Assembly: GCF_041245805.1 (NCBI RefSeq)
Contig: NZ_CP162490.1
Coordinates: 1,279,001 to 1,343,000, forward strand
Direction of reading: 5' to 3'
Length of the DNA: 64,000 nucleotides
Source: Xanthomonas sp. DAR 34887
GTDB taxonomy: Bacteria; Pseudomonadota; Gammaproteobacteria; Xanthomonadales; Xanthomonadaceae
The translations under genes were made by a program, and so were the position numbers. Every line of letters starts with the position of its first letter. The first letter of the stretch is position 1. The notes under the pieces are model-generated. The model ran no database searches. It had not been told where the DNA came from and saw nothing but the letters and a program-made list of their open reading frames with translations. Shown here piece after piece: positions 1-8,436 of the stretch.

Positions 1-131
1 CGGCTGAAGGCGCTCCTACAGGGGGCTTGCGGCGAGCTTGATGGTGCACTGTGGGAGGGACTTCAGTCCCGACGGTGTCCGAAGCCGGAAGGTTCGCCGC
101 TCCGCTCGTCGCGGCTGAAGCCGCTCCCACA
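1..131. repeat. Cluster of REP-like palindromic units upstream of cysH end
   Basis: Three copies or part-copies of one short repeat lie here: a truncated unit at 1-20, a unit in the opposite orientation at 50-73 (core GGGACTTCAGTCCC) and a complete unit at 108-131 (core GCGGCTGAAGCCGCTCC followed by CACA). Each unit is itself an imperfect palindrome able to form a small hairpin. The same unit recurs near 15.7, 26.6, 33.0 and 39.5 kb. The cluster lies just past the 3' end of cysH, where such repeats often stabilise or end transcripts. That role is inferred. Confidence 0.75.
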
Positions 132-175
132 AAAGAGGCGTGCGCGGCCCGAAGAAGGGCCGCAGCACGCCCGCC

Positions 176-916
176 TCAGATGTCCTCGTGGATGCCGCAC
201 TCGCGCTTGAGGCCGAAGAAGCGGGTATCTTCCTCGCGCATGCCCGGCTCCCAGCGGCGGGTGGTGTGGAAGTCGCCGATCGACACGTAGCCTTCTTCCC
301 ACAGCGGGTGGTAGGGCAGGCCGTGCTGCTGCATGTACTGCCACAGGTCGCGGTCGCTCCAGTCGGCGATCGGGTTGATTTTGTAGCGCTCGCCGCGCTT
401 CTGCACGAACGGGGTCTGCGCGCGGCTGTCGGACTGGCTGCGGCGCAGGCCGGTGAACCAGGTGCCGACCTTCAGTTCGTCCAGCGCGCGGCGCATCGGC
501 TCGACCTTGCGCAGGTTGTTGTACTGCTCGATGCCGACCATGCCCTGTTCCCACAAGCGGCCATGGCGCGCTTCCATCCACGCGCGGCTGACCAGCGGCC
601 GGTACACCTTGAGGTTGAGCTTGAGCTTGTCGGTGAGCGCGTCGGCGAAGCGGTAGGTCTCGGCGAACAGGTAGCCGGTGTCGATCAGGATCACCGGGAT
701 GTCCGGCAACTGCTGGGTCAGCAGGTGCAGCGTCGCCGCCGATTGCGCGCCGAAGCTCGACGACAGCGCGGCCTCGGCCGGGCCGTGTTCGAGCGCCCAG
801 GCCACGCGCTGCACCGCGGTCATCGGCGCCAGCAACGCGTTGACCGCGTCGAGATCCCATGCCGTCGCTGGCGCGTTGGCGGAGTCGTGGTGGGCGGAGG
901 CGGGCAGGGCGCTCAT
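176..916 (-). CDS. cysH: Phosphoadenosine phosphosulfate (PAPS) reductase CysH
   Basis: A cytoplasmic enzyme that reduces PAPS to sulfite with thioredoxin as electron donor, the step before sulfite reductase. The protein is 246 residues, close to the E. coli enzyme (244). The PP-loop SSFGAQSA lies at residues 53-60 and the catalytic motif KRECGIH at 237-243, with the active Cys at 240. The extra cysteine pairs that hold the 4Fe-4S cluster in APS reductases are absent, which favours PAPS as substrate and fits the presence of an APS kinase domain in CysNC. Its ATG overlaps the cysI stop by 4 bp, so it is translationally coupled as the last gene of cysJIH. Confidence 0.97.
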   Translation of the reverse strand: MSALPASAHHDSANAPATAWDLDAVNALLAPMTAVQRVAWALEHGPAEAALSSSFGAQSAATLHLLTQQLPDIPVILIDTGYLFAETYRFADALTDKLKLNLKVYRPLVSRAWMEARHGRLWEQGMVGIEQYNNLRKVEPMRRALDELKVGTWFTGLRRSQSDSRAQTPFVQKRGERYKINPIADWSDRDLWQYMQQHGLPYHPLWEEGYVSIGDFHTTRRWEPGMREEDTRFFGLKRECGIHEDI

Positions 917-2634
917 GCGTGCAGTTCCGAGGGAATGAGATGGCGGTGGGTGGGGTAGGCGGGCAGTGCGACCAGGCCGCTGCGGTGCAGGAAGTCGCCG
1001 AAGCCCTCATCGGCGTCGCGTTCGCTGGCGTAGCGCGCGAACAGCGGATCCAGCGCGTCCAGGATCTCCGGCTCGGCGATGTTTTCGCGGTACAGCGTGT
1101 TCAGGCGCTGGCCGCGGTGATCGGCGCCGAGCATCAGGTTGTAGCGGCCGGGCGCCTTGCCGACCAGCGCGATCTCGGCCAGGTACGGCCGCGAGCAGCC
1201 GTTCGGGCAACCGGAAATGCGCAGCAGGATCGGCGTCTCGCGCAGCCCGTGGCGGTCCAGCAACGGCTCCAGCTTGCCGACGAAGTCGGGCAGGTAACGC
1301 TCGGCCTCGGCCATCGCCAGGCCGCAGGTGGGCAGCGCCACGCAGGCCATCGCCGCGCGCGCCAGCGCGGTGCGCGCCTGGTTGCCGATGTCCAGCGCAT
1401 GCGCGCGCACCAAGGTGTCGATCGCCTCGCGCAGCGCAGCCGGAATGCTGGCGACGACCAGGTTCTGGTTGGAGGTCATGCGGAAATGCGCGCCTTCGCC
1501 GTCGCGCTGCAGCAGCTCGGCGATCTCGCGCAGGCCGCTGAGATGACGCGCGCCGTCGTCACGGTCGGCGATGCGCCCGGCCGGCAGCGACAGGGTCAGG
1601 TGCGCGCGGCCGTCCTCGCCTTCGCTCCAGCCGTAGCGGTCGCCGTTGTGCTCGAACGCGAACGCGCGGGTCGGCTGCAGGGCGATGCCGGCGCGGCGCT
1701 GGATCTCGGCGACGACGACGTCCAGGCCATGGTCGTCGATCGTGTACTTGAAGCGCGCGCGCTTGCGCAGCGTGCGGTTGCCGAGATCGCGCTGGGTGGT
1801 GACCACCGCGGTGGCGACATCGAGCAACTGGTCGCGCGCGATGAAGCCGATCACGTTGGCCACGCGCGGATAGGTCTCGGCGTCGCCATGGGTGGCGCCC
1901 ATGCCGCCGCCGATGCTGACGTTGTAGCCGGCCAGTTCGCCGTCGGCACCGAGCACGCCGATGAAGCCCAGGTCGTTGGCGAACACGTCCACGTCGTTGA
2001 CCGGGGGCAGCGCGAAGCCGATCTTGAACTTGCGCGGCAGGTAGGTGTCGCCGTAGATCGGCTCCTGTTCCTGGCCGCTGCCGACGATCTGCTCCTCGTC
2101 CAGCCAGATCTCGTAATAGGCGCGGGTATTGGGCAGCAGGTGTTCGGACGCGCGCGCCGCATCGGCGTACAGGGTCGCGTGCGCGCGCGAGGCGAGCGGA
2201 TTGGCCGCGACCTGCACGTTGCGGTTGACGTCGCCACAGGCGGCCAGGGTGTCGATCAGCGCGGCGTTGATCGCCTGCATCGTCGCCTTCAGTTCGCGCT
2301 TGATCACGCCATGGAACTGGAACGCCTGGCGCGTGGTGACGCGCAGCGAGTGGTTGCCGTAAGTGGTGGCGATGGCGTCGAGCTTGAGCCACTGCTGCGG
2401 CGTGATCACCCCGCCCGGCGTGCGCGTGCGGATCATGAACTGGTAGGCCGGTTCGAGCTTCTGCCGGCGGCGCTCGTCACGCAGGTCGCGATCGTCCTGC
2501 TGGTAGCTGCCGTGGTACTTGATCAGCGTCTGATCGTCCTCGCGCAACGCCCCGGTGACCGGATCGGCCAGGCTCTGCAGCAGCGACCCGCGCAAGCGGC
2601 GGCTTTCGGCCTTGATGTCTTCGACGTTGCTCAT
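913..2634 (-). CDS. cysI: Sulfite reductase (NADPH) hemoprotein beta subunit CysI
   Basis: The hemoprotein subunit performs the six-electron reduction of sulfite to sulfide using a coupled siroheme and 4Fe-4S centre, with electrons from CysJ. At 573 residues it matches the family size (E. coli 570). The four cluster cysteines are visible as C431 and C437 (CVALPTC) and C476 and C480 (CPNGC). The N-terminal region carries the expected LRVTTRQAFQFHGV segment of the sulfite/nitrite reductase fold. It lies about 120 bp downstream of cysJ, a gap filled by a repeat, and overlaps cysH by 4 bp. The reading is unambiguous. Confidence 0.98.
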   Translation of the reverse strand: MSNVEDIKAESRRLRGSLLQSLADPVTGALREDDQTLIKYHGSYQQDDRDLRDERRRQKLEPAYQFMIRTRTPGGVITPQQWLKLDAIATTYGNHSLRVTTRQAFQFHGVIKRELKATMQAINAALIDTLAACGDVNRNVQVAANPLASRAHATLYADAARASEHLLPNTRAYYEIWLDEEQIVGSGQEQEPIYGDTYLPRKFKIGFALPPVNDVDVFANDLGFIGVLGADGELAGYNVSIGGGMGATHGDAETYPRVANVIGFIARDQLLDVATAVVTTQRDLGNRTLRKRARFKYTIDDHGLDVVVAEIQRRAGIALQPTRAFAFEHNGDRYGWSEGEDGRAHLTLSLPAGRIADRDDGARHLSGLREIAELLQRDGEGAHFRMTSNQNLVVASIPAALREAIDTLVRAHALDIGNQARTALARAAMACVALPTCGLAMAEAERYLPDFVGKLEPLLDRHGLRETPILLRISGCPNGCSRPYLAEIALVGKAPGRYNLMLGADHRGQRLNTLYRENIAEPEILDALDPLFARYASERDADEGFGDFLHRSGLVALPAYPTHRHLIPSELHA

Positions 2635-2635
2635 C

Positions 2636-2754
2636 GCGGGATTCGGAATTCAGGATTGGAAGTTGGCAAATCAGAAACGAAGGCGGCTCGGAAACACGCA
2701 GAAAAACGGAACCCGCTCTTACGAATCCCCAATCCCGACTCCCCAATCCCAGCC
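2636..2754. repeat. GGGATT-type inverted repeat between cysJ and cysI
   Basis: The gap between cysJ and cysI consists mostly of one copy of the second repeat family. A left arm at about 2637-2656 (GCGGGATTCGGAATTCAGGA, diverged) faces a right arm at about 2725-2753 built from CGAATCCCCAATCCC and CCCCAATCCC. The right arm runs up to the cysJ stop codon. Related copies are at 5.75, 19.88, 22.6 and 56.1 kb. The transcript could fold here and uncouple cysI from cysJ; this is inference. Confidence 0.7.
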
Positions 2755-4626
2755 TCAATAGACATCGCGCGCATACCGCCCCTCCCGTTGCAGCGAGGTC
2801 AGGTAGGCGGCCGCATCCTCGGCATTGCGCGCGCCGTGCTCGACCACGATCTGCTGCAGCGTGGCGTGCACGTCCTTGCCCATGCCGATCGCGCCGCACA
2901 CGTACAGGTGCGCGCCGTTCTGCAGCCAGTCGTAGACGTCGCGGCCGTGCTCGCGCAGGCGCTGCTGCACGTACACCTTGTCCGGCACGTTGCCGTCGCG
3001 CAGCGGCTGCACGTCGCGCGAGAACGCCAGGTCCAGGCGCTGCAGTTCGCCGCTGCGCAGCGCCTGCTGCCACTCGGCCTGGTACAGGAAGTCCTGATTG
3101 AAATGGCGGGCGCCGAAGAACAGCCAGTTGCGGCCGCTGGCGCCGCTCTCGGCGCGTTCCTGCACGAAGCCGCGGAACGGCGCCACGCCGGTGCCGGGAC
3201 CGATCATCAGGATGTCGCGGCTACTGTCGGCCGGCACCCGGAAGCGTTCGTTGGGTTCGATGTAGACCGGGGCACTGTCGCCTTCGGCCAGGGCGGCCAG
3301 AAACCCGCTGGCCGCGCCGCCATGGGCGTGGCCATGCGCCTGGTAGGCCAGGACATCGACGGTGAGATGCACTTCGTCGCCGACCCGCTTGCGGCTGGAG
3401 GCGATCGAATACAGGCGCGGAGCCAGGGGCCGCAGCGCCTCCAGCAAGGCGCTGTGGTCCCAATCCGCCGGCCAGCGTCGCAGCACGTCGATCACCTGGT
3501 GATCGGCCAGCAACGCCGCCAGACCGGCGGTCTGGGTAGGGTCGAGCAGCTGCTCCAGCGCCGGGGCGGCTGAGCGGCGGGCGACCGCGGTCAGGAATGG
3601 CCGCGAGGCCCGGGTCAGCTCGCGATGCGCGGCGAGCCACTCGTGCAAGGGTAGAGTCTGCGCATCGACGGTGACGTGGGCATGACCGTCCAGTCGCGTC
3701 GCCGTCAAAACGGCCTCGACCAGCGCCGGCGGATTGCGGTGGCGGATGCCCAGCGCGTCGCCGGGTTCGTAGTGCAGGCCGCTGCCGGCCAGCGACAGCT
3801 CCAGATGGCGCACGTCCTTGTCGGCCTCGCCATGCGTGGCATAGCGCGGACCCTTGAAATCGCGGCCGCTGATGCGCTGGTTCGCCAGCACCTCGGCGGC
3901 GAACGGGCGCTCGTGGCTCCAGGCCGCGGCGGCCGCGCCGCGCAGCGGGGTCACCGTCGCCGACGGCGCTGCCGCGGTCTTCAGCAGCTCGCGCGCCTGC
4001 GCCAGCGCCTGGGTGCGCCACGGCGCCGCCACGGTGTCGATGTCCAGGTCGGCCTCGCCCAGCGGCAGCAGCCGCTGCGCGCCGAGTTCGGCCAGGCGCG
4101 TATCGATGCGCTTGCCGATGCCGCAGAAGTCGGCGTAGCTGGAATCGCCCAGGCCGAGCACCGCGTACTTCAACTCGGGCAGCTTGGGCGCACGGCGGCC
4201 CTGCAGGAACTCGACCAGGCCGATCGCGTCGTCCGGCGGGTCGCCTTCGCCCTGGGTGCTGATGACCACGTACAGCAGGCGCTCGCCGGCCAGTTCGCGG
4301 GTCGGATAGGCATCGGCGCGCAGCAGGCGCACCGTCAGCCCGGCGGCCTCGGCCTCGGCGGCCAGTTGTTCGGCGGCGCGGCGGGCGTTGCCGGTCTGGC
4401 TGCCGTAGACAATGCTCAGTCGCTGCGCGGCCTGGTGGGTCGCCGCGCCGCCCGGCAACACCGCCAGCGAAGGCGGCGCATGTCCCTGGCCCTGGGCCAG
4501 TCCCGCGGCATAGCCAGACAGCCACCACAGGCTGGCCGCATCCAGCCCCTCCACCGTCCGCGCCAGCAGCGCCTTGCGCTCGTCGGGCAAGGGGCTGGGC
4601 GGCAACGCGGGCGAGGCGGCGGTCAT
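2755..4626 (-). CDS. cysJ: Sulfite reductase (NADPH) flavoprotein alpha subunit CysJ
   Basis: A flavoprotein that moves electrons from NADPH through FAD and FMN to the CysI hemoprotein. The start at 4626 (MTAASPAL) gives 623 residues against 599 in E. coli. The much longer upstream open frame is non-coding and crosses the divergent promoter region and cysD. The flavodoxin FMN motif GSQTGN is at residues 75-80, the FAD-binding RLYSIASS at 404-411 and the pyrophosphate-binding GPGTGVAPF from 476. The protein ends in RDVY, as NADPH-dependent reductases of this family do. It is the first gene of the cysJIH transcript, divergent from cysD. Confidence 0.96.
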   Translation of the reverse strand: MTAASPALPPSPLPDERKALLARTVEGLDAASLWWLSGYAAGLAQGQGHAPPSLAVLPGGAATHQAAQRLSIVYGSQTGNARRAAEQLAAEAEAAGLTVRLLRADAYPTRELAGERLLYVVISTQGEGDPPDDAIGLVEFLQGRRAPKLPELKYAVLGLGDSSYADFCGIGKRIDTRLAELGAQRLLPLGEADLDIDTVAAPWRTQALAQARELLKTAAAPSATVTPLRGAAAAAWSHERPFAAEVLANQRISGRDFKGPRYATHGEADKDVRHLELSLAGSGLHYEPGDALGIRHRNPPALVEAVLTATRLDGHAHVTVDAQTLPLHEWLAAHRELTRASRPFLTAVARRSAAPALEQLLDPTQTAGLAALLADHQVIDVLRRWPADWDHSALLEALRPLAPRLYSIASSRKRVGDEVHLTVDVLAYQAHGHAHGGAASGFLAALAEGDSAPVYIEPNERFRVPADSSRDILMIGPGTGVAPFRGFVQERAESGASGRNWLFFGARHFNQDFLYQAEWQQALRSGELQRLDLAFSRDVQPLRDGNVPDKVYVQQRLREHGRDVYDWLQNGAHLYVCGAIGMGKDVHATLQQIVVEHGARNAEDAAAYLTSLQREGRYARDVY

Positions 4627-4831
4627 GACCGGTCCGGGTGGGAAGAAGGGATGACCGATGTTAGGGATTCGTTGCGCAGGGCAGAAAGGAGCAGGGGTTA
4701 TCGGCTTATGCCCCCCGCTTATTTCAGTGCCTGCCAGACGCATCACACACTGCCGGCCCCGGTCGCCCCAGGCGCCGCGGCCGCTGCTACCCTCTGTGCG
4801 CCCCTTCCCGACGAGTCCTGCGTTGTCCCCG
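4627..4831. promoter_or_regulatory. Divergent cysJIH / cysD-cysNC control region
   Basis: About 205 bp separate the divergent starts of cysJ and cysD and must hold both promoters. A relatively A/T-rich patch at about 4697-4728 (TTATCGGCTTATG and CGCTTATTTCAG) stands out and would be a reasonable place for a CysB-type LysR activator. CysB control is known for these operons in enterobacteria; no exact site is claimed here. Confidence 0.4.
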
Positions 4832-5740
4832 ATGCGTTCTTCCGCCCTGTCCCACCTCGACCGGCTCGAGGCCGAAAGCATCCACATCCTGCGCGAGGTG
4901 GCCGCCGAGTTCCGCAATCCGGTGCTGCTGTATTCGGTCGGCAAGGACAGCTCGGTGCTGCTGCACCTGCTGCTGAAGGCGTTCGCGCCGGCGCCGCCGC
5001 CGATCCCGCTGCTGCACGTGGACACGCGCTGGAAGTTCCGCGAGATGATCGCCTTCCGCGACCGCCGCGCCGCCGAGACCGGGGTGGACCTGCGCGTGCA
5101 CATCAACCCCGACGGCATCGCCCAGGACATCGGCCCGTTCACGCACGGCGCGACCGTGCACACCGACGTGATGAAGACCCAGGGCCTGAAACAGGCGCTG
5201 GACCAGGGCAAGTTCGACGCGGCGATCGGCGGCGCGCGCCGCGACGAGGAGAAGGCGCGGGCCAAGGAGCGGGTGTTCTCGTTCCGCAACGACAAGCACC
5301 GCTGGGATCCGAAGAACCAGCGTCCCGAGCTGTGGAATCTGTACAACGCCCGGGTCCATGCCGGCGAGAGCGTGCGCGTGTTTCCGCTGTCCAACTGGAC
5401 CGAGCTGGATATCTGGCTGTACATCTACCGCGAAGCGATTCCGGTGGTGCCGCTGTATTTCGCCGCCGAGCGCCCGGTGGTGGAGCGCGACGGCGCGCTG
5501 ATCATGGTGGACGATGAGCGGCTGCCGTTGCGCGAGGGCGAGGTGCCGCAGCTGCGGCAGGTGCGCTTCCGCACCCTGGGCTGCTATCCGCTGACCGGAG
5601 CGGTCGAATCGCAGGCCGACACGTTGGAAAAGATTATCGCCGAGATGCTGCTGACCACCACCTCGGAGCGGCAGGGGCGGGTGATCGACCAGGATCCGGG
5701 CGCGTCGATGGAGAAGAAGAAGCTGGAAGGGTATTTCTGA
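4832..5740 (+). CDS. cysD: Sulfate adenylyltransferase small subunit CysD
   Basis: The catalytic subunit of ATP sulfurylase makes APS from sulfate and ATP, driven by GTP hydrolysis in CysN. Starting at the ATG of MRSSALSHLD gives 302 residues, the same length as E. coli CysD; the open frame continues upstream, but that part lies in the promoter region. The PP-loop SVGKDSS is at residues 35-41, and the following LLHVDT and WKFREM segments are typical of the family. The stop codon overlaps the cysNC start as TGATG, so the two subunits are translationally coupled. Confidence 0.97.
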   Translation: MRSSALSHLDRLEAESIHILREVAAEFRNPVLLYSVGKDSSVLLHLLLKAFAPAPPPIPLLHVDTRWKFREMIAFRDRRAAETGVDLRVHINPDGIAQDIGPFTHGATVHTDVMKTQGLKQALDQGKFDAAIGGARRDEEKARAKERVFSFRNDKHRWDPKNQRPELWNLYNARVHAGESVRVFPLSNWTELDIWLYIYREAIPVVPLYFAAERPVVERDGALIMVDDERLPLREGEVPQLRQVRFRTLGCYPLTGAVESQADTLEKIIAEMLLTTTSERQGRVIDQDPGASMEKKKLEGYF

Positions 5741-7725
5741 TGAGCCGGGATTCGGGATTGGGGATTGGGGATTCGCAAGAGCGGCACGTCGCGGCGAACG
5801 TTGTAGCGGGAGGGGACGCCGTTGCGAATCCCCAATCCCCAATCCCCAATCCCGGCGGCGACGCAGTCGCCGCCTACCTACAGCAACACGAACACAAGCC
5901 GCTGCTGCGCTTCATCACCTGCGGCAGCGTCGACGACGGCAAGAGCACGCTGATCGGGCGCCTGCTGTACGACAGCAAGCGCCTGTTCGACGACCAGCTC
6001 GCCGCGCTCAGCGCCGACAGCAGGCGCCACGGCACCCGTGGCGGCGAGATCGACTACGCGTTGCTGCTCGACGGCCTGGCCGCCGAGCGCGAGCAGGGCA
6101 TCACCATCGACGTGGCCTACCGCTACTTCGACACCGACAAGCGCAAGTTCATCGTCGCCGATTGCCCCGGCCACGAGCAGTACACCCGCAACATGGCCAC
6201 CGGCGCCTCCACCGCCGACGTGGCGGTGGTGCTGGTCGACGCGCGCAAGGGCCTGCTGACCCAGACCCACCGCCACAGCTACATCGTCTCGCTGCTCGGC
6301 ATCCGCCATGTGGTGCTGGCGGTCAACAAGATGGACCTGGTCGATTTCGACCAGGCCACCTTCGAGGCGATCGTCGCCAACTATCGCGCGCTGGCCGCGC
6401 AACTGGGCATCGCGCAGGTGCAGTGCATCCCGCTGTCGGCGCTCGACGGCGACAACCTGTCGCAGCGGTCCGCGCGCACGCCGTGGTACGGCGGCCCGGC
6501 CTTGCTCGAATACCTCGAAAGCCTGGACCTGGATGCGCGCGATGCCGCCAGCGGCCTGCGCCTGCCGGTGCAATGGGTCAATCGCCCGAACCAGCAGTTC
6601 CGCGGTTTCGCCGGCACGCTCGCGGCCGGTCAGGTGCGGCCGGGCGACGCCGTGGTGGTGCTGCCGTCGGCGCGCCGTTCCACCGTCGCAAGGGTGCTCG
6701 ACGGCAACGGCGACGTCGACCGGGCCGTGGCCGGGCAGGCGGTGACGCTGACCCTGGCCGACGAGATCGACATCAGCCGCGGCGACGTGATCGCCGCCGC
6801 CGACGACCCGCCGGAAGTGGCCGACCAGTTCGCCGCGCATGTGCTGTGGATGGACGATGCCGCGCTGCTGCCGGGCCGTCCGTACTGGCTGAAGATCGGC
6901 ACCCGCACGGTGTCGGCCAGCGTCAGCGAGATCAAGCACCGCATCGACGTGAACACGCAGGAGCGGCTGGCGGCCAAGCGCCTGGAGTTGAACGAGGTCG
7001 GCTACTGCAACCTGTCGCTGGACGAGTCGATCGCGTTCGAGCCGTACGCGCGCAACCGCGCGCTCGGCGGCTTCATCCTGATCGACCGGCAGAGCAACAC
7101 CACCGTCGCCGCCGGCACGCTGGATTTCGCGCTGCGCCGCGCCGGCAACGTGCATTGGCAACACCTGGACGTGGACCGCGCCGCGCGCGCGCGGATCAAG
7201 GGCCAGTCGCCGAAGGTGCTGTGGTTCACCGGCCTGTCCGGCGCCGGCAAGTCCACCGTCGCCAACCTGGTCGACAAGCGCCTGCATGCGCTCGGCTACC
7301 ACACCTTCATCCTCGACGGCGACAACGTGCGGCACGGGCTGAACCGCGATCTGGGCTTCACCGACGAGGACCGGGTGGAGAACATCCGCCGCGTCGCCGA
7401 AGTGGCGCGCTTGATGGCCGATGCCGGGCTGATCGTGCTGGTCAGCTTCATCTCGCCGTTCCGCGCCGAACGGCGGATGGCGCGCGAGCGCTTCGCCGAG
7501 GGCGAATTCGTCGAGGTGTTCGTCGACGTGCCGCTGCACGTGGCCGAGGCGCGCGACGTGAAGGGCCTGTACGCCAAGGCGCGCGCCGGGCAGATCCCTA
7601 ACTTCACCGGCATCGATTCGCCGTACGAGGCGCCGGAACAGCCGGAGCTGCACCTGCGCGCGGACGGCGACAACGCCGAGGCGCTGGCGGCGCAGGTGCT
7701 GGGGTGGCTGGAGGCGCACGACTGA
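5740..7725 (+). CDS. cysN/cysC: Bifunctional sulfate adenylyltransferase GTPase subunit / APS kinase CysNC
   Basis: A fusion of the GTPase subunit of ATP sulfurylase (CysN) with APS kinase (CysC), so that one polypeptide activates sulfate to APS and then PAPS. The GTPase G1 loop GSVDDGKST is at residues 62-70, followed by DCPGHEQ (G3) and NKMD (G4). The APS kinase P-loop GLSGAGKST starts near residue 498. The protein has 661 residues. Residues 4-39 or so are translated from the two arms of an intergenic repeat (NPQSPIPNPG is repeat sequence), and homology to CysN should begin around AAYLQQHEHKP. The ATG is kept because it overlaps the cysD stop; see findings. Confidence 0.95.
   Translation: MSRDSGLGIGDSQERHVAANVVAGGDAVANPQSPIPNPGGDAVAAYLQQHEHKPLLRFITCGSVDDGKSTLIGRLLYDSKRLFDDQLAALSADSRRHGTRGGEIDYALLLDGLAAEREQGITIDVAYRYFDTDKRKFIVADCPGHEQYTRNMATGASTADVAVVLVDARKGLLTQTHRHSYIVSLLGIRHVVLAVNKMDLVDFDQATFEAIVANYRALAAQLGIAQVQCIPLSALDGDNLSQRSARTPWYGGPALLEYLESLDLDARDAASGLRLPVQWVNRPNQQFRGFAGTLAAGQVRPGDAVVVLPSARRSTVARVLDGNGDVDRAVAGQAVTLTLADEIDISRGDVIAAADDPPEVADQFAAHVLWMDDAALLPGRPYWLKIGTRTVSASVSEIKHRIDVNTQERLAAKRLELNEVGYCNLSLDESIAFEPYARNRALGGFILIDRQSNTTVAAGTLDFALRRAGNVHWQHLDVDRAARARIKGQSPKVLWFTGLSGAGKSTVANLVDKRLHALGYHTFILDGDNVRHGLNRDLGFTDEDRVENIRRVAEVARLMADAGLIVLVSFISPFRAERRMARERFAEGEFVEVFVDVPLHVAEARDVKGLYAKARAGQIPNFTGIDSPYEAPEQPELHLRADGDNAEALAAQVLGWLEAHD
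5748..5852. repeat. GGGATT-type inverted repeat inside the cysNC 5' coding region
   Basis: The left arm at 5748-5774 (CGGGATTCGGGATTGGGGAT and a further GGGGATTCG) faces a right arm at 5823-5853 (CGAATCCCCAATCCCCAATC then CCCAATCCCGG). It is the same family as the copies near 2.6, 19.9, 22.6 and 56.1 kb. The copy is read in frame by cysNC and contains no stop, so it adds about 36 codons. It would also form a strong hairpin in the mRNA right after the start codon. Confidence 0.85.
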
Positions 7726-7732
7726 GCGCTGC

Positions 7733-7754
7733 GGCGCCGCCTTCCGGCGGCGCC
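7733..7754 (+). terminator. Terminator-like hairpin after cysNC
   Basis: A perfect GC hairpin, GGCGCCGCC-TTCC-GGCGGCGCC, lies 8 bp after the cysNC stop. It has no following T tract, so it is either a Rho-type end or an mRNA-stabilising stem. Confidence 0.4.
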
Positions 7755-7898
7755 CGGTCATGCATGCTGCTGAACGCTGGTTGCTGTGCAGCGGGAGTTG
7801 CCATCGGCCGCGCCGGTACGCATCCTGTGCATGCAGGGAGGGGTGTGATCCAGGAGAACCCGGGGCCGGATTCCTGCGGCAACGTTCAGGGGGAACGC

Positions 7899-8324
7899 GT
7901 GGATCCGAAGATGCAGGCCTTGCTGGCCAAGACCAATGTCACCGAACTGGTCGCGCCCGCGGCGGTGGAGCAGGTGACGCACCAACCGGTGCGGCCCGAG
8001 CCGCCGCCGACGCAGCGGCCGCTGTATTCCACGGCCGATCCGTTCCAGTACCACATGGCCACCACCGAGATCGTCGGCAAGCTGCAGGAGCGCACGACCA
8101 AGCCGGCGGTACGGGCGTTCGGCTGGCTGGTGTTCGGCGTGCCGATGGCGCTGTTCGGACTGATGCTGTTGCAGCTGGTCTGGTACGACGCGGCGCTGCA
8201 TGCGTGGAAGATCCCGCACACCGTCGGCGATGCGTTACGCGCGCTGTTCGGAACCGCTTCCGCGCTGGCCTTCGTCGTGGCCTACCCGTATTTCACCCGT
8301 CGCCGCAGGTCTGCCGCCGGTTGA
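7899..8324 (+). CDS. Small membrane protein of unknown function
   Basis: I do not recognise this gene. The GTG start at 7899 is preceded by a clear AGGGGG ribosome binding site and gives 141 residues; the frame stays open further upstream without a site. The N-terminal half is polar and proline-rich (PVRPEPPPTQRP). Two hydrophobic segments follow, roughly residues 70-93 (FGWLVFGVPMALFGLMLLQL) and 108-128 (ALFGTASALAFVVAYPYF). The C-terminus is basic (RRRRS), consistent with an inner-membrane protein with its tail in the cytoplasm. It stands alone after the cys genes, and nothing ties it to sulfur metabolism. Confidence 0.7.
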   Translation: MDPKMQALLAKTNVTELVAPAAVEQVTHQPVRPEPPPTQRPLYSTADPFQYHMATTEIVGKLQERTTKPAVRAFGWLVFGVPMALFGLMLLQLVWYDAALHAWKIPHTVGDALRALFGTASALAFVVAYPYFTRRRRSAAG

Positions 8325-8436
8325 CGCGGGGTGAGCATGCGCCAGCATGTGGCGACGGCTGGGGCAGGTAGACGCGAAGGTACTGGCTGCCGGCATCGGC
8401 CTGGCGCGCTACGCGGCTGGTCGCCGGTCGCTGGCA

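Noticed and set aside
63..3573. Long open frames opposite cysH and cysI, such as one of about 900 codons on the plus strand at 859-3573
   Set aside because: They are rich in Arg/Ala/Gly/Gln with no domain and lie opposite genes that are certain; high GC keeps antisense frames open.
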